Shown one piece after another: positions 41,107 to 52,946 of a stretch of 64,000 bases of DNA. Source of the DNA: Dichetophora obliterata (Eukaryota > Arthropoda > Insecta > Diptera > Sciomyzidae); NCBI GenBank assembly GCA_963920525.1, contig OY986435.1, positions 222,123,899-222,187,898 on the forward strand, given 5' to 3'. The notes under the pieces are model-generated. The model saw only the letters and a program-made list of their open reading frames with translations, ran no database searches and had not been told where the DNA came from. The translations under genes were made by a program, and so were the position numbers. Numbering within the stretch: the stretch's first letter is position 1; each line of letters starts with the position of its first letter.

Positions 41107-41442
41107 AACTTAAATGTTTTACATTTAATTTAATTTAACAAAACTATCGAAATTTACCACCGAAAAAGCATAGCTTGACTCCATTGATTTTCATTTCTGC
41201 TATTAAGCCTAATCGTTTATTTTGACGTCGGAAAAAAATTACAAAAAAAAATAAATTTTTCATACAAAACGAAGAAATTTTCTCAATTCCGTTTTTTAAT
41301 TTTTTTTTTATTTTTTGTAAATTTTTCTACGTCCATATTTTGTAAGAAAATATTCTTTCTTTCATCTTTTATAATAGAGTGCAAATAAAAAAGATGTAAT
41401 CTATAAAAATAATACTTATATATTTCGACCTCAATACTAGGC

Positions 41443-42139
41443 CTGGGGGTCAATTCCCGTTTTGCGTTAAAGTGAAGTGAAAAGAAGCTTTTCACAATAG
41501 TTTTCATTTAAAGATTTCACTTTTTCACTTCACTGCGCACAAGAACGCGATTCTTGTTCGCCTAATGAAAAGTAGCTGCTGAATAGCATTTGAGAGTTGC
41601 TGAATGTCTATTAAACAAAGCTTTTATGAAAAATAAATGTAAATAACTTATTAGATGGTAGAAAATATTTTCAAAAATGACTTTATTGAACATGATGATG
41701 ACTTTATTATGACTTCAACATTCTTTTTATTGATTTATGTAGAGAAAACTTAAGGATTTTTAGAATGAGACTTCGCGATGAAGAAAACTCATTCAGCAGA
41801 ATTTCGGAGGAACACTTCGACTTATATCGCTTTCCCAAAGCTATAAACTTGATCAAGAAAGTAAAACTATATATTAAAAATAAGCAATAAAAAAGAAAAG
41901 TATAATGAATTTTGCATAAATAAATATAACCAAAATAAGTTTTTCGGTAGCATAAAATAGCCGAAACTAATATAGCAAGTCGATAACGCACGTTTGCAAC
42001 CGGCGTTAACTTTGTTTTCATTTCAGCTAAAAATAAACAGCTGTTGCAGTTTTAACACACAACGGGAATCGCGTTTTCCGTGTAAAGCTGAAAACACTTT
42101 TCATATGACGATAACGCAGAACGGGAATAGACCCCCTGA
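41443..42139 (+). mobile_element. Nested PIF/Harbinger-like element
   Basis: Inverted ends CTGGGGGTCAATTCCCG (left) and CAGGGGGTCTATTCCCG (right), followed by TTTTGCGTTA and TTCTGCGTTA. It lies wholly inside the hAT element, so it is younger. Target duplication not clear. Confidence 0.7.
41765..41890 (+). pseudogene. PIF-like transposase N-terminal fragment
   Basis: Plus-strand reading MRLRDEENSFSRISEEHFDL followed by YRFPKAINLIKKV resembles the conserved N-terminal segment of Harbinger transposases (LRD..NPF.L.E..F...YR). 41 codons to a stop; the DDE core is absent. A longer minus-strand frame over the same bases is judged a shadow. Confidence 0.45.
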
Positions 42140-42595
42140 TTTTAAACATCGACAATTTTCAAGTGACCATCGATGTTTTCAAACATCGATATTTTTCAGA
42201 ACGATGTTGCATCCCTAGACATTATTCTCGTCTGCTCTGTTTCTGCAAGTGTGGTGAATCGAATCTGTCAATCGAGTTCATTCTTACTTGATCTTTGGCA
42301 AGTGAGTTTGAGAGCTTAGTTATAAAATTCGATTGGTTCTACGAATTTCAATTGTTTTAAGCAACTTTTAAAGCAATGAATGAGGTTAATTAATTTTCTT
42401 TTTTATTAAGATAAAAGTGATGGTGAGTTTTTCAAGTTGCAGAAACACTAATACTCGAGCTATTAGTATTTTTATGAAAACTTAATAAAATTACTGCAAG
42501 TACCGACTTTCAATTTGTATTAGTTTAATTGCATTCATCAATTTCTTTTAATCGGTTTAATGCAAGAACTTCACTATAACACACAAAATTATAAT

Positions 42596-42834
42596 TAGGT
42601 TATTCACAAGGTCATCATGTCATAATGTCATATTTTCCTAAGATTTTACACTAGTTTAAAAATTTTATTGTTGCCTTCAATATTAAAAAGTATTAATTTA
42701 TTACAACTCTGAAAGCTATGTTTATTGAAGTGTCGTTTGAAACAGCTTTTTCTTATTTGCATTTATTTATCTTGTAAATTTTAGTTGTAAAATTTAGGAC
42801 AATATTACATGATAGCACACCTTGTGAATGCCCT
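42596..42834. mobile_element. MITE family TTCACAAGGTGTG, copy 2
   Basis: Left TAGGTTATTCACAAGG, right inverted TAGGGCATTCACAAGGTGTG. Interior matches 26382-26624 along its length with small indels. Confidence 0.87.
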
Positions 42835-42839
42835 AAATG

Positions 42840-43241
42840 TGTTACACATCATTCCAATGTAAGCAATTTTTTTCATTGATAGTATTTTACCACAATGTAA
42901 GAAAATTCAAAATCACTTATGATATTGAAAAATATTAAACCACAGCACATTTTACATCTACTCAATTTTAAAATCTAATGAAATTTTTATACGAAATACT
43001 ATTGTTTGTAAATTAACAAAAAAACTTTTTGACAAAAATGTTTTAAGCTTTTAAAGAACTCTAAGTAAATTATGTCTGCATACTTCTAAAACTTACTAAA
43101 AACTAGATGCTGTCAAAAGAAATAGATCACAGTTGTTCATTCACTCAAATGTCAATATTTCATATGAGAAATCGCAGTGTTAAACATCAACCCGCAGTAC
43201 ATATTTCCCCATTTCACCCTATATCTATGCCAATCTAACTT
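42840..43241. other. AT-rich DNA without recognised features
   Basis: No coding or repeat boundary seen. Confidence 0.4.
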
Positions 43242-43243
43242 TA

Positions 43244-44256
43244 CAGTGGCTCAAAGTAATAATGCAACAAACATAAAAAATTCATTAAAATGAAAATTAT
43301 AGTTATTTTATTGGTACAACTGTTAAGTATTTGTATTTATTAAAAAGATTTTAATGTGGTTAATAAAAAATAATTATAATAATTATGAATAAAAAGTTCA
43401 TTGATTTAAGAAAATAAAAAAACAAAATTAGTAACAAAAATTAATCTCAAAGTAATAATGGAACATAAAACTAAATTATGAAATTATAAGCACTATTATA
43501 AAAATAAAATAGAGTTAATATTTAGTTGGTAAGCCTTTTTGTTTAATAACCGCTTTCAGACGATTTGGCTTTAATTGCACCAGTTTTCGGCAGTAGGACG
43601 GAAACATATTCTCCCACTCTTCAATAAGTGCTGCTTTTAATTGCTCACGTGTAGAAATAGTGTATTTTTTCAACTTTTCCTCCAGGTAACTCCATGCGTG
43701 CTCAATGGGATTGAGATCTGGTGATTGAGGTAGAGTTTCCAAAACATGTGCGCAATTATATAGAAGCCAAATTCTGACATTATAGGCCTGATGCTTGGGA
43801 TCGTTGTCCTGGTAAAATGAAAACGAACTCTCAATACCCAACTTTCGCACACTTTCCTTCAAATTTGTCTTTAATATAATAAGGTATACGTGTTGGTCCA
43901 TAATACCATCGATGATGTGAAGTTTTCCAGGGCCTGCAGCTGACATGGCACCCCACACCATCACTGAACCCGTACCATGCCTTATTGTCGACCGCAGGTG
44001 CTTTTCTCCACACATAGGATCGACCATCTGACCGGAAAACATTAAATTTGCTCTCGTCTGTGAAAACAACTTGCTCACAATATGAAAAATCCTTATCACG
44101 GTGTATTTTGGCAAATACGATGCGTTTTTTTTTATCCGTCTGGCATTAAAACCTTTTTTAAATATACAAATACGTAGCAGTTGGACAAATAAAATTACTA
44201 AAATTTTAATTTTAATAAATTTTTTATGTTTGTTCCATTATTACTTTGAGCCACTG
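43244..44256 (-). mobile_element. Tc1-like element, TA-flanked (1013 bp)
   Basis: About 55-bp terminal inverted repeats starting CAGTGGCTCAAAGTAATAAT with only about three mismatches, flanked by TA at 43242-43243 and 44257-44258. An inner direct repeat of the end (CTCAAAGTAATAATGGAACA, 43446-43465) gives an IR/DR-type layout on the left side. It carries a truncated transposase. Confidence 0.93.
43515..44150 (-). pseudogene. Tc1-type DD34E transposase, N-terminally deleted and frameshifted
   Basis: Reads (minus strand) RIVFAKIHRDKDFSYCEQVV, then FTDESKFNVFRSDGRSYVWR with the first catalytic Asp; after a small deletion and frame change, HGTGSVMVWGAMSAAGPGKL, FYQDNDPKHQAYNVRIWL with the second Asp, and SPDLNPIEHAWSYLEEKLKK with the Glu. 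The C-terminus is complete (stop at 43515-43517). The paired helix-turn-helix DNA-binding N-terminus is missing. All three catalytic residues survive but in two frames. Confidence 0.88.
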
Positions 44257-44259
44257 TAG

Positions 44260-45117
44260 TCAATAAGTGACTGGTAATTAACTATTGTATTAAGAAACCC
44301 CTAATTAAGTGACTAGGTTTCGAACAAAATTAAGAGCAAAATTTCGTTTACGAATTATGAATAGCGAAAGTGCAGCACGCCCAAACATAATTTACATTTT
44401 TTAATTGTCTGCTTCAGGTACAATACCACACCTATTATTTATTTGATATAAAACTAGCAATTATAAAAAATATAATTTATTTGCTGATACTCAACAAACT
44501 CAGCCAAAATTTTCCCAATTGGCGTTGAGTGTTTTTGTTTTTATCCTTAATCGAAATATTCATTATAACAATGTACAAACACGGTTCATTTGACCTCAGA
44601 TAGCAAATTGTAACTACCGATTTTGTTAAGTTAATTTCAACACGATAGATAGATGACATAGAAGATCACTCTGTCAATGATCACAGACGTTCGTCTCACT
44701 GACTGTTTTAATGTGCAATCAGTTAGCGAACATATAAAATGCAACACTTTAGTTTGACTCATTAAAAATCTCGTAAAAATGCGACACGTGTTGACTTCAC
44801 TAGCTATTCGACCAACTTTATTGCAACAATTTTTCTGTTGTGCAAAGAGCAAAATTGCGATAAGTGTTGTAATATTAAAGTTACGTACTGTAGATTTCAT
44901 TGAAAAAATACGTCGTTATTGGCTTTTCGTTTTATTTTTTTATATTTTTTTTAGGCTTGCGTTATATTGCAAGACTGCAGATTGTATGCATTATTATTTT
45001 AATAGCAGAAGTACGCGGTAATGGAATTTATCTTGTTGGCCAAAGTGCGCGTGGTAATAAGTTATAAATATAAACTATGGAAGGCCGAGATTTGAAAAAC
45101 ATAGATTAAACAGAGAT
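44260..45117. other. No recognised features
   Basis: Short frames only. Several T-rich tracts. Confidence 0.4.
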
Positions 45118-45746
45118 CCCCAGACAAAATATTCGACAGGAAAACGGCATTATATCAGCATAATTGTGGCAAATGAGCAGAGTTCTGGCAGTAAGTTGAA
45201 ATGTGGTGGCGGCCAGTTTACTTTTTATCAAAAAAGGCTGCCAGAAAGTAGCAGCATGAAGGCATGGAAAAGTCAGTAGAAGGCAGTGTGTCGAAATTCG
45301 GCATTGTATTGGACGGCAACTGAAATGTTCAAGCAGCTCAAACATTTTTGTTTTTTTTAGCAGCAGCCTTCCTACGCACTATAACGGCAGGCATATGAAC
45401 TCTGTTGAATAAAATCATTGTTTTGGCATTGAACTGAAATATTTAGGCAGGCTTAAAAGTTTTGTTTTCTACAGAACAGAATGCTTTCGCTCCACTCTAG
45501 GAAAAATCGGAAGGCATCCACCTTAAAGTGATAAAGAAACATTCCCCACCGTATCTTTTGAAAGCTTAAGGGTAGTTTTGTATTTACATTGCTTTCCCAC
45601 CGCTTCTTTTGGAAGCTTAAGGGTAGTTTTGTATTTATATTGTTTCCAAACCGCTTCTTTAAGAATGCATGTGGAAACTTTTATTTATTGTCAAGCAATG
45701 ACAATAGAAAATATTAATATCATTGTTTTCTAGCCACTTATTGTAG

Positions 45747-45817
45747 AATTCGATAGTCTAGTGGTAGCGCGCTCGACTCTCGCTCAGGGGTCCCGGGTTC
45801 GAATCCTGGCCGAATCC
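45747..45817 (+). other. tRNA-Glu(CTC)-like sequence
   Basis: Folds as a near-complete cloverleaf: A box TAGTCTAGTGG, loop CTCTCGC with anticodon CTC, T-arm CCGGGTTCGAATCCTGG fully paired. Mismatches at 1-72, 7-66, 12-23 and 29-41 argue for a pseudogene or SINE head. The A and B boxes could still bind TFIIIC. Confidence 0.45.
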
Positions 45818-45825
45818 ATTTTGAT

Positions 45826-46060
45826 AACAAGGGAGAGCAATGTTTCCAATTTAATTCTTAAAACAGGGGAGAGGACTGCTTCCAATTCACTTTTGAGGAC
45901 AGCGGAGAGAAATGTTTCCACATGACTTTTTAACACAGCGGGGAGGAATGTTTCCCTCTAATGACATGCTATGTTAAAAAAGCAATGGAGTGTGCAACAA
46001 AGGGGAATGCCTCCTACATTCCATGGAATGTTTCCTGGTAACATCCGGGAATGCTCACAT
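45826..46060. repeat. Minisatellite, GGAGAG..TGTTTCC unit of about 38-40 bp
   Basis: At least four degenerate units, each with CAGSGGAGAG followed by AATGTTTCCA-like sequence and an AT-rich spacer. Confidence 0.6.
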
Positions 46061-46486
46061 TTCCTGGTGGGCCTATACTGACACATGAACTCTGTTAAAA
46101 ATAAGCATTGTATTGGCATCCAATTGAAATGGTATAGCAGCTTAAAAATGTTTTGCTTTCTAGACAACAGAATTATCTCGTCTTATACTGGAAGACGCTT
46201 TTATTCTGTCTAACTCTTCTGAGCTCTTACTTTTTACTGGCTTTAACTTGAAATTTTGAAAACCTTTTCACATGTAACATGTGAACTTGACAGTTACAAT
46301 TAATTTTTTTTGCCGAAAGTTTACATAAATAAACGTTATTTAAAAATTGATAAGGGTAAAGGTGCTTTATTCGTTTTCAATCATATTTAGTGGAACACTA
46401 AGAATCATATTTGGTGAAACGCAAAACATAAGAAATATCATTTACATGTAATGCAAAATTCAGTTTTTAATACATTGTGGCGAAAT

Positions 46487-46848
46487 TTACTGTATTTCAG
46501 AAGATCTGAATGATAAAGTCCTGGGGTCATTCATGAATCTATTTTCGCATTGATTGCGATAGAGTTCACCATCGTAAATGTCTTCTGGCCTGTCAACATT
46601 TTTTTTTCTGCTAAAATGGTAAGCACTTGTTTGCAGAAATCTTTGCGAAAAATAATTGCTTGCCCCTATTGAAAAGGTGAGTAGATATCCGAATTCGCCT
46701 TTGCTATTGTATTCCTCGCATTTCCTTTTACTGGTCTGTAACAGTTGTTGCAATGCGCCGTACACTTCATAGCGGAATTTATTTTTATGAAATGTTTCTT
46801 AAAGACATAAGTGGAGATGGGTGTTTCAGGGCATATGGATGGAATCAA
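46487..46848 (-). pseudogene. Transposase-like protein fragment of uncertain family
   Basis: Two overlapping frames: KKHFIKINSAMKCTAHC-like sequence (46800-46740) continues in another frame as TSKRKCEEYNSKGEFGYLLT, FSRKKNVDRPEDIYDGELYR and NQCENRFMNDP. The xEDIYDGxLYR motif resembles a transposase-like family common in arthropods whose next block (DG...FKSS..S.WP) would follow but is lost. Low certainty. Confidence 0.4.
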
Positions 46849-47782
46849 TCAATTCCAACAAACTGCTTAATGCAGAACTGCTTAGTTTGTGTCGTAAAAC
46901 GTATGCTAGAATTGAGGTGAAGACTTCAGATGTTGATAACGGAGATCCTAGAACAAATCTATCTTTTCCAACAATCAAATCTTCACTATACTCGTCTGAT
47001 GCACAATTTTTTGATTCTGGGAAGCATGAGTGACCAGGGAATTCATCATCTCAATTAAAAACTTTAACTGATTATATAGTACAAACATTTCTCTGTCAAA
47101 TTTCGTTAAGGAAATCTGCTTATTTTTTGCGTGTAGGACTATATTTTTATAGTGCAATAATTTTAAAACGCACCATTTGTTTCAATAAAACTGTTCGCAC
47201 ACGTAGTCTCTGGTATTGTTAGTGGCATTGCTATTATACCCACAGGAGTGGATTTCCTTCCTTGTTTGGGTTTGCTTATACCTGATATACTTAAGATAAA
47301 CTTTTAAAAAAAAAACTTAGAAATTTACGTTTGAAAAATCTCACTCAAAATTGTATGTCACAACATCAAAGCCGTTCAAAATTTAAGTGAATCGAAAAAA
47401 ATCGACAAACCCAAGGACCAAAAACTGTTAGTTGAACAAAAAAAGTTCAAATATATAAAATAACCTAAAATATATAAAAGAAACCAATATTTTGCATTCT
47501 ATGCCATGTTAATGCCCCATACAATTACCTGCCACTACCTGCTTGTATTCTGCCCTGCCAAGTTGCTTCCACTGAACGCCACTTGCATGCTCTCTTATAC
47601 ATTTTTGAGCCTCTGTTAGTCAGTCTGCTGTTCTGTACAGTGGCAGTCAACTGGCTGGTTTTGGTACAATTCCCGCCCTGCCCTGCCAAAATTGGGCCAA
47701 AATAATTTCATTTATATTCCAATAAACAGACTACCTGTCTGCCGTTTTAAGTTCATTTTCCGGCCAAAAATTTTGTCTGGGG

Positions 47783-48873
47783 ATTTGTAAATTTTAGAAA
47801 CACTCGTAAAATTTTAAAAAAAAATGTTAAGATTCTTCACCTTTATAAACATTTCAATTATTAACATAATAACTCACAGATATGTATGTTTTATAACAAT
47901 CTTGTACTAAGAGTTTTAAAAGAATTTTCTTCAAAACGGTTTCCACTCTTTAAAAAAGAAGTTAGATACAAAAATTAATATTCATAACATGTTAAGTTTA
48001 AATACTCATATTATTTCCTACGGCGCTTCGATATTGAGGGTGAGAGTACAAAGACGCGTCACGTTGGAGAAAGAGAAGGAAATGTACATTGCATATTGCT
48101 AAATGACAGCAATATCTAAGTCTATATCTATATCTATACTATTATATAAAAGGCTTCTCACGTATCTGCGACTACGCTAAGCTTAAAAACTACTGAACCG
48201 ATTTTAGTAAATCTTTCACTAATATAAAGCTACATGTTAAGCTTAAAATCTTGCATCCTTTATTTTTTAAAATCACTCTAAAAAGCTATTGAAATTTAAA
48301 TTTATAAAGTAGCCAAAAAACTAAACATAAAAATCATTGCTTCATTAGATTGTTAGACCAGTGGTCGGCACCCCATGAAGCACATGCTTTGCCAGGAGTC
48401 ACACGTATTCTTATACTCTTTAGCTCATTCGACACACAACTTGTGGCTTGTTTTGTCTATACACAAGGATAATTTTTCGTGCAAATATGGAAAACAATGC
48501 AACAAGCAAAATATACTTTATGCTTCCAAACGATTCTAATGACATGCAATGTTTGTATATGTGGTTGACACGATAGTGGTTGACATATTGATTGAAAAGC
48601 TGATATTTTTCCTAAAATACAAAATAATATTTTTTATTTTATGGTGAGTAGTTAAGATTCTAGATCAATAATACTTAACACGTGCCAAAAACGTAAAACA
48701 CCCTGTATGTTGAAAATGTTACAATATAGGAGGAAACTGAGTACAGATTTGAAACCAGCGTTGAAAGTACAAATAGGAATGATAATGGGATTACCGGATA
48801 CGAAATTTGTAGACTAGTATCATATATTCAAACATGTCTGAATATAATATATTTTTCGCTCGCAGCTGTATAT
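47783..48873. other. Mostly unassigned DNA; Helitron-like repeat start near 48133
   Basis: CTATACTATTATATAAAAGG, then ACTACTGAACCGATTTTAGT, resembles a widespread insect repeat often classed with Helitrons. Ends not defined here. The rest is unassigned. Confidence 0.35.
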
Positions 48874-48874
48874 A

Positions 48875-49647
48875 CACACTTAAAAATTTGTATAGAATTT
48901 TTACACCGATCGGTGTTCCAGGGAGTCCTACACCGTTCGGTGTTAAAAAACACCGTGTCAAAGTGTCAGAATTTTATATCCGAAAGAGCATATTTTTTTC
49001 ACACCGATCGGTGTAAAAAAGTAAACATCAGATAGGATGTTTGTTTTATACCCTGTTAGGTGTTTATTTAAAATACTCAAAATGATAATTTTATTTAACA
49101 CCGAAAGGTGTAATTTTCAACTATTCGAAAGGACGTTTTTTACAATTTTTATTTGTCATTAAATTTATTAATTGTCAAACGAAATAAGCCGCAAAAAACT
49201 TTGATTGGGGCTTATTTCATTGGGCTTTATTTCATAATGGAATAAGAACCAAAGATAAAAATTAAATATTTCCCAAAAATAATGAAATTGTCCCCAAAAA
49301 TTGGGTGTTACTTCATATGAAGTAACACCCAAAAATGTAGACATTTTTTGGGGCTTATTTAATTTTTGGGCTCTATTTCGTGGTGTCAAAAATAAAGTTT
49401 GAATCTTTTATCAAGATTTACAAAATTAAAATGAACAAATAAAATTGGGAAATTTCAATTTTTAATTTGTTTATCAATGAGAATGTGATTTCAATATTGC
49501 TCTTCTTCTTTGCCTTTCTAATTTCACACCGATCGGATAAGTTTGTCATTTCACACCGAGTAAGCGGTGTAAATTAACACCGTTCGGTGTAGGAAATGTA
49601 AATATCCGCTCACCGGTGTGAATTTATTTTTAAAATTTTTTTGTGTG
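48875..49647. mobile_element. TA-flanked MITE packed with ACACCGATCGGTGT palindromes
   Basis: Ends CACACTTAAAAATTT and, inverted, CACACAAAAAAATTTT, with TA on both sides (48873-48874 and 49648-49649). Inside are at least seven ACACCGWWCGGTGT-type palindromes or half-sites (near 48902, 48931, 48949, 49001, 49100, 49525, 49554, 49579). A nested palindromic element interrupts it at 49170-49390. Confidence 0.75.
49170..49390. repeat. Nested GAAATAAGCCCCAAA palindromic repeat
   Basis: Inverted outer words ACGAAATAAGCC and, inverted, ACGAAATAGAGCCCAAAAAT. The centre is CATATGAAGTAACACCCAAA with its complement. Same style as 4975-5205. Confidence 0.6.
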
Positions 49648-49904
49648 TAGGAAAAAAAAAATATATAAGCACTTTTTCTCTGTGCAGCAAATATTCCAGC
49701 TCAAAAATTTCATCAAAACGTATACAATGTATACTATACATCCATGGACATCCGCAGGATTTGTTTTAGGGGGGGAGGGGGAGAGTGCAAAGGCATCTAA
49801 AGAGTGCAAAGGCATTCAAGATTCCTAGAATGAACATTAGAGTGACCTTTATTTTTTTTCGATAGCGGGCCAGAGTTTTGTTTCATTACTAAACACAAGA
49901 AAGC

Positions 49905-50925
49905 ATTGAAATTTTCAGAAAAAAAAAATTGATATTTAAACGTGCCTCTTGCGACCTTAAGTTGAAAATATGATTTATATGGGGAAAAATGCTCTCTTTT
50001 TTTCTAAAAAATCCCAATAAATTTTTTTAAGCCAAATTTTACAAAAACTGGTACGCGTCTCGCTTTTTATTTTATTTTCTTCAAAATGTTATCTCAAACA
50101 TGAAAATTAGAAAAAAAACTAACAGAGTTGTGATTTTTTAATTTTCGAAAAAAATCTAATTTTTTCTTGTAAAATTCTTGTTGTATTAAAAAAATCGCAA
50201 AAATCCAAATTTGGAAAAATTTCATTGAAATTTTGTGGAAATATATTCTTAAACTATATTTCAAACATACACAAAAAATTGAGGGATTACGTTTAATGAC
50301 CTGGTCGTTATGAAATTTTTTAGTTGAAGTGTACCATTTTGAAAATTTCGAGTTTGGGTATTTTTACGAAAAAGTCCCGAAATTTAAAAATGCAAAATGC
50401 AAAAAAATAGCTCACAACTTTCCCTAATCTAGTTCTTGGTAATTTTTTTCAAATGTTGTATTTTTAAATTTAAAAATACCCAAACTCGAAATTTCCATAA
50501 TCGTACACTTCAACTAAAAATTTTCAAAACAACCAGGTCATTTACCGTAATCCCACCATTTTTGTATATGTTTGATATATAGTCTAAGAAATTAATTTCA
50601 CAAAATTTCAATGACTTTTTTTCAAATTTGGATTTTTGCGATGTTTTTAATACAACAAAAAAATAGATTTTTTTAGAAAATTAAAAAAATCACAACTCTG
50701 TTAGTTTTTATCTAATTTTCATGTTTGAGATAACATTTTGAAGAAAAAAAAAAGCGAGACGTGTACCAGTTTTTGTAAAATACTGACTTATAAAAAGTAA
50801 CTGGGATTTTTTAGAAAAAAAGAGCAATTTTTCGCTATATAAATCAGATTTTCAACTTAAGGTCGCAAGAGGCACGTTCATGTTTTTTTCTATTTTTTCC
50901 TGAAATTTTCAGAATATACTTTTGA
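49905..50925. mobile_element. Foldback element, about 470-bp arms
   Basis: The left arm (49905-50390: CGTGCCTCTTGCGACCTTAA, AACATGAAAATTAGAAAAAA, GTTTGGGTATTT) returns inverted as the right arm (50455-50925) with many small differences. A spacer of about 65 bases separates them. No coding inside. Confidence 0.85.
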
Positions 50926-51182
50926 CATGATAAGAAACCAACGAAATTATCAAATTCTAATATATCGTTTGCTTAATATGATATAAGATCTTTTAAAAAA
51001 CTAGTCCTATTTTATTTAATTTAAATTTCATACTTATTATTTTATTTATATTGCTTATCCAAAATTGGCCTACTTTATTAAATTTCCTAACATTTTTTTT
51101 CGCTTTTGAATTAGAATCTTTGCTCTTGCCTAGATCGCTGCAAATTTCTTAAATTTAAATGCTGCAGAATTTTTTGTTATTT

Positions 51183-51583
51183 AAAAAAAAAAAAAAAAGA
51201 TCAAAGAACCAAGGCATGCGCCTTATACAAACAAGGTTTAGTCTTTGACCAGAAAGGAAAGGGATAAATTATTTAGAGGAATTCATTGGAAACCATACGT
51301 AAATAATTGATTAGGCGAAACAACCGTGACAGAAAATTTTAATTGCTTTTAACCGAGGCTAGGTGTTATGCCTTAACCTCGGCAAGCATTTCAGCCCTTA
51401 GTTGTTCCATTCCTTTAATTCCACATTTTTCACAATTTTAGCTGTGGATTTTTAGTTTTCCATAATTCTTACATGTAGGAAAGAACAAAGAAAGTGAAAA
51501 GAACCATGACCGAGCCCGGATTCGAACCAGGGACCTCTGGGTTAAGAGTCTAGCGCACTCTCCACTAGACTACAAAGGCCGAC
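51183..51583 (-). mobile_element. tRNA-derived SINE, copy 3
   Basis: Head at 51583 going leftward, with B box (GGATTCGAACC on the plus strand) intact; tail GATC followed by a 16-T run on the minus strand. Same body as the other copies. Confidence 0.9.
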
Positions 51584-52038
51584 GATTAAGTTCAGGAAAA
51601 ATTTAAAAAAAAATCTCAATTGGATCATCTTTATGGTAGAAACACAAGTCGACTTTTTGGAGAACATTAATTTTTTTATTAAATTTATTTACTTTGTCTT
51701 CTGCTTGTTTACAATGACTTTAAAACATAAATTTGCTGATCGTTAAAGTTTATATCCGTTATTGAATTAAATGCCCCTTACTATGTGTTGCTATGAAGAA
51801 TGATCTTCGACTAATGAGGAATATCATTTCTTAACATTTGTCAATTTCTCGTAGGAATAACTTCGTCATTTCTTTCATTATATTCGTAGTATTTACTAAA
51901 AAATTCATTCGTAGGTAACCGTACTCATTATTCGTAGAAGGTACGAAGTTTAAGATGAGTTTAAAAAATTTGCAACTGAAATCGTTCAGACTGGTATGCC
52001 GAACAATTACCGAATATAAGGAAATGTGAGATTGCAAG
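51584..52038. other. No recognised features
   Basis: AT-rich, with many TTCGTA/TACGAA words (51850-52270) in both orientations. Confidence 0.4.
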
Positions 52039-52110
52039 GTGGCCGTAGCCTACTGGAAGAGTACGTGGCCCATGAGCTAAAGAACCCCGGTTCAAACCCC
52101 AGCTGAACAG
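52039..52110 (+). other. tRNA-like sequence (pseudogene)
   Basis: A box TAGCCTACTGG, B box GGTTCAAACCC at normal spacing. T-stem and acceptor stem pair poorly. Confidence 0.35.
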
Positions 52111-52873
52111 AAGGTTTTTTTTGGCAACTAGGTATTAGGATCATTCGTAAATATATTCGTACAATAAACATTTGTTTATGTGTTAATACGAATAAAATGT
52201 TGGAAATATGAACCATACTACGTCCATTCTACGAATTATATTCGTGGCTGAAAATTACGAATAAAATTCGTAGAAAAAGATTTTTAATTTAAGAATACAA
52301 ATTGAAAAGTGTCTGTGAAACGATGGTAAATGAATTGGTATCGTTACTTATTAGGCCGTGTTCATATTACGCGTTTTTATTGCGATTGCGACACCGCTCT
52401 CACGTTTTTTTTCGCAAACGCGGCTGAATCGCGACAAAAACGCGTAGCATGAACACTTCCTTACAGCAACGGGTACAACATACTATTTAAAAATGAATGG
52501 TTTAGCTCTGCTTTATTTATAACTAGCTGATATACCCGGTGTTACTCGGGGGAAAAACGTAAAATTTTGATGTTTTATTCGTTTAGAAGATAACGATTTT
52601 TAGCCAGAAAAAATAAGCTTTTGACGTAAAGCGTATGGAAATATGCAAAAATTTTTTTTTGTCATTCTAAGCAAACGGCGTTATTAGAAAAGGACGTACT
52701 AAAAATTTGTGCAATCTTGAAGATATGAGAATTTTTTTTTTGGTGTCAAAATTACAGAATTTTTTTCACGTAAAACGAAGCGTAACACTAAAAAAGGTAT
52801 GCTAGTTGGTTGATTTCCCTTACTTGTAAAAGGGTGGAAGAGGCGTGGTCAAAACTAATTTTGCCAAAATGTA

Positions 52874-52946
52874 GTTTCGATAGCTCAGTCGGCTCAACCA
52901 TCAGTTTTGAAGCCATGAGGTAGTGAGATCGATTCCCACACTGAGC
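52874..52946 (+). other. tRNA-like sequence (pseudogene)
   Basis: A box TAGCTCAGTCGG, B box GATCGATTCCC; four of five T-stem pairs and five of seven acceptor pairs form. Followed by a T-rich tract. Possibly functional as pol III template but the D-stem is poor. Confidence 0.4.

Larger units (their letters stand above)
40810..42217 (+). mobile_element. hAT-type element with ATCGAT-rich ends (1408 bp)
   Basis: Ends TGGGGATGCAA (left) and TAGGGATGCAA (right, inverted). Flanks GACGTTAT (40802-40809) and GACATTAT (42218-42225), 7 of 8 identical. Inside both ends are clusters of ACATCGAT-type words (40820-40910 and 42145-42195). It keeps a transposase C-terminus and hosts a nested element at 41443-42139. 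Confidence 0.88.
45118..47782 (-). mobile_element. Element with CCCCAGACAAAAT ends (2665 bp)
   Basis: Left CCCCAGACAAAATATTCGAC, right inverted CCCCAGACAAAATTTTTGGC, followed by (A)GGAAAA on both. The target duplication is at most AT. The left part contains three related blocks of about 100 bases (GAAATGTTCAAGCAGCT-type, near 45320, 45440, 46120), a minisatellite and a tRNA-like sequence. The middle has a minus-strand transposase-like fragment. Confidence 0.7.

Noticed and set aside
41707..42021. 104-codon minus-strand ORF
   Set aside because: Hydrophobic low-complexity frame; the opposite strand over the same bases reads a PIF-like segment.
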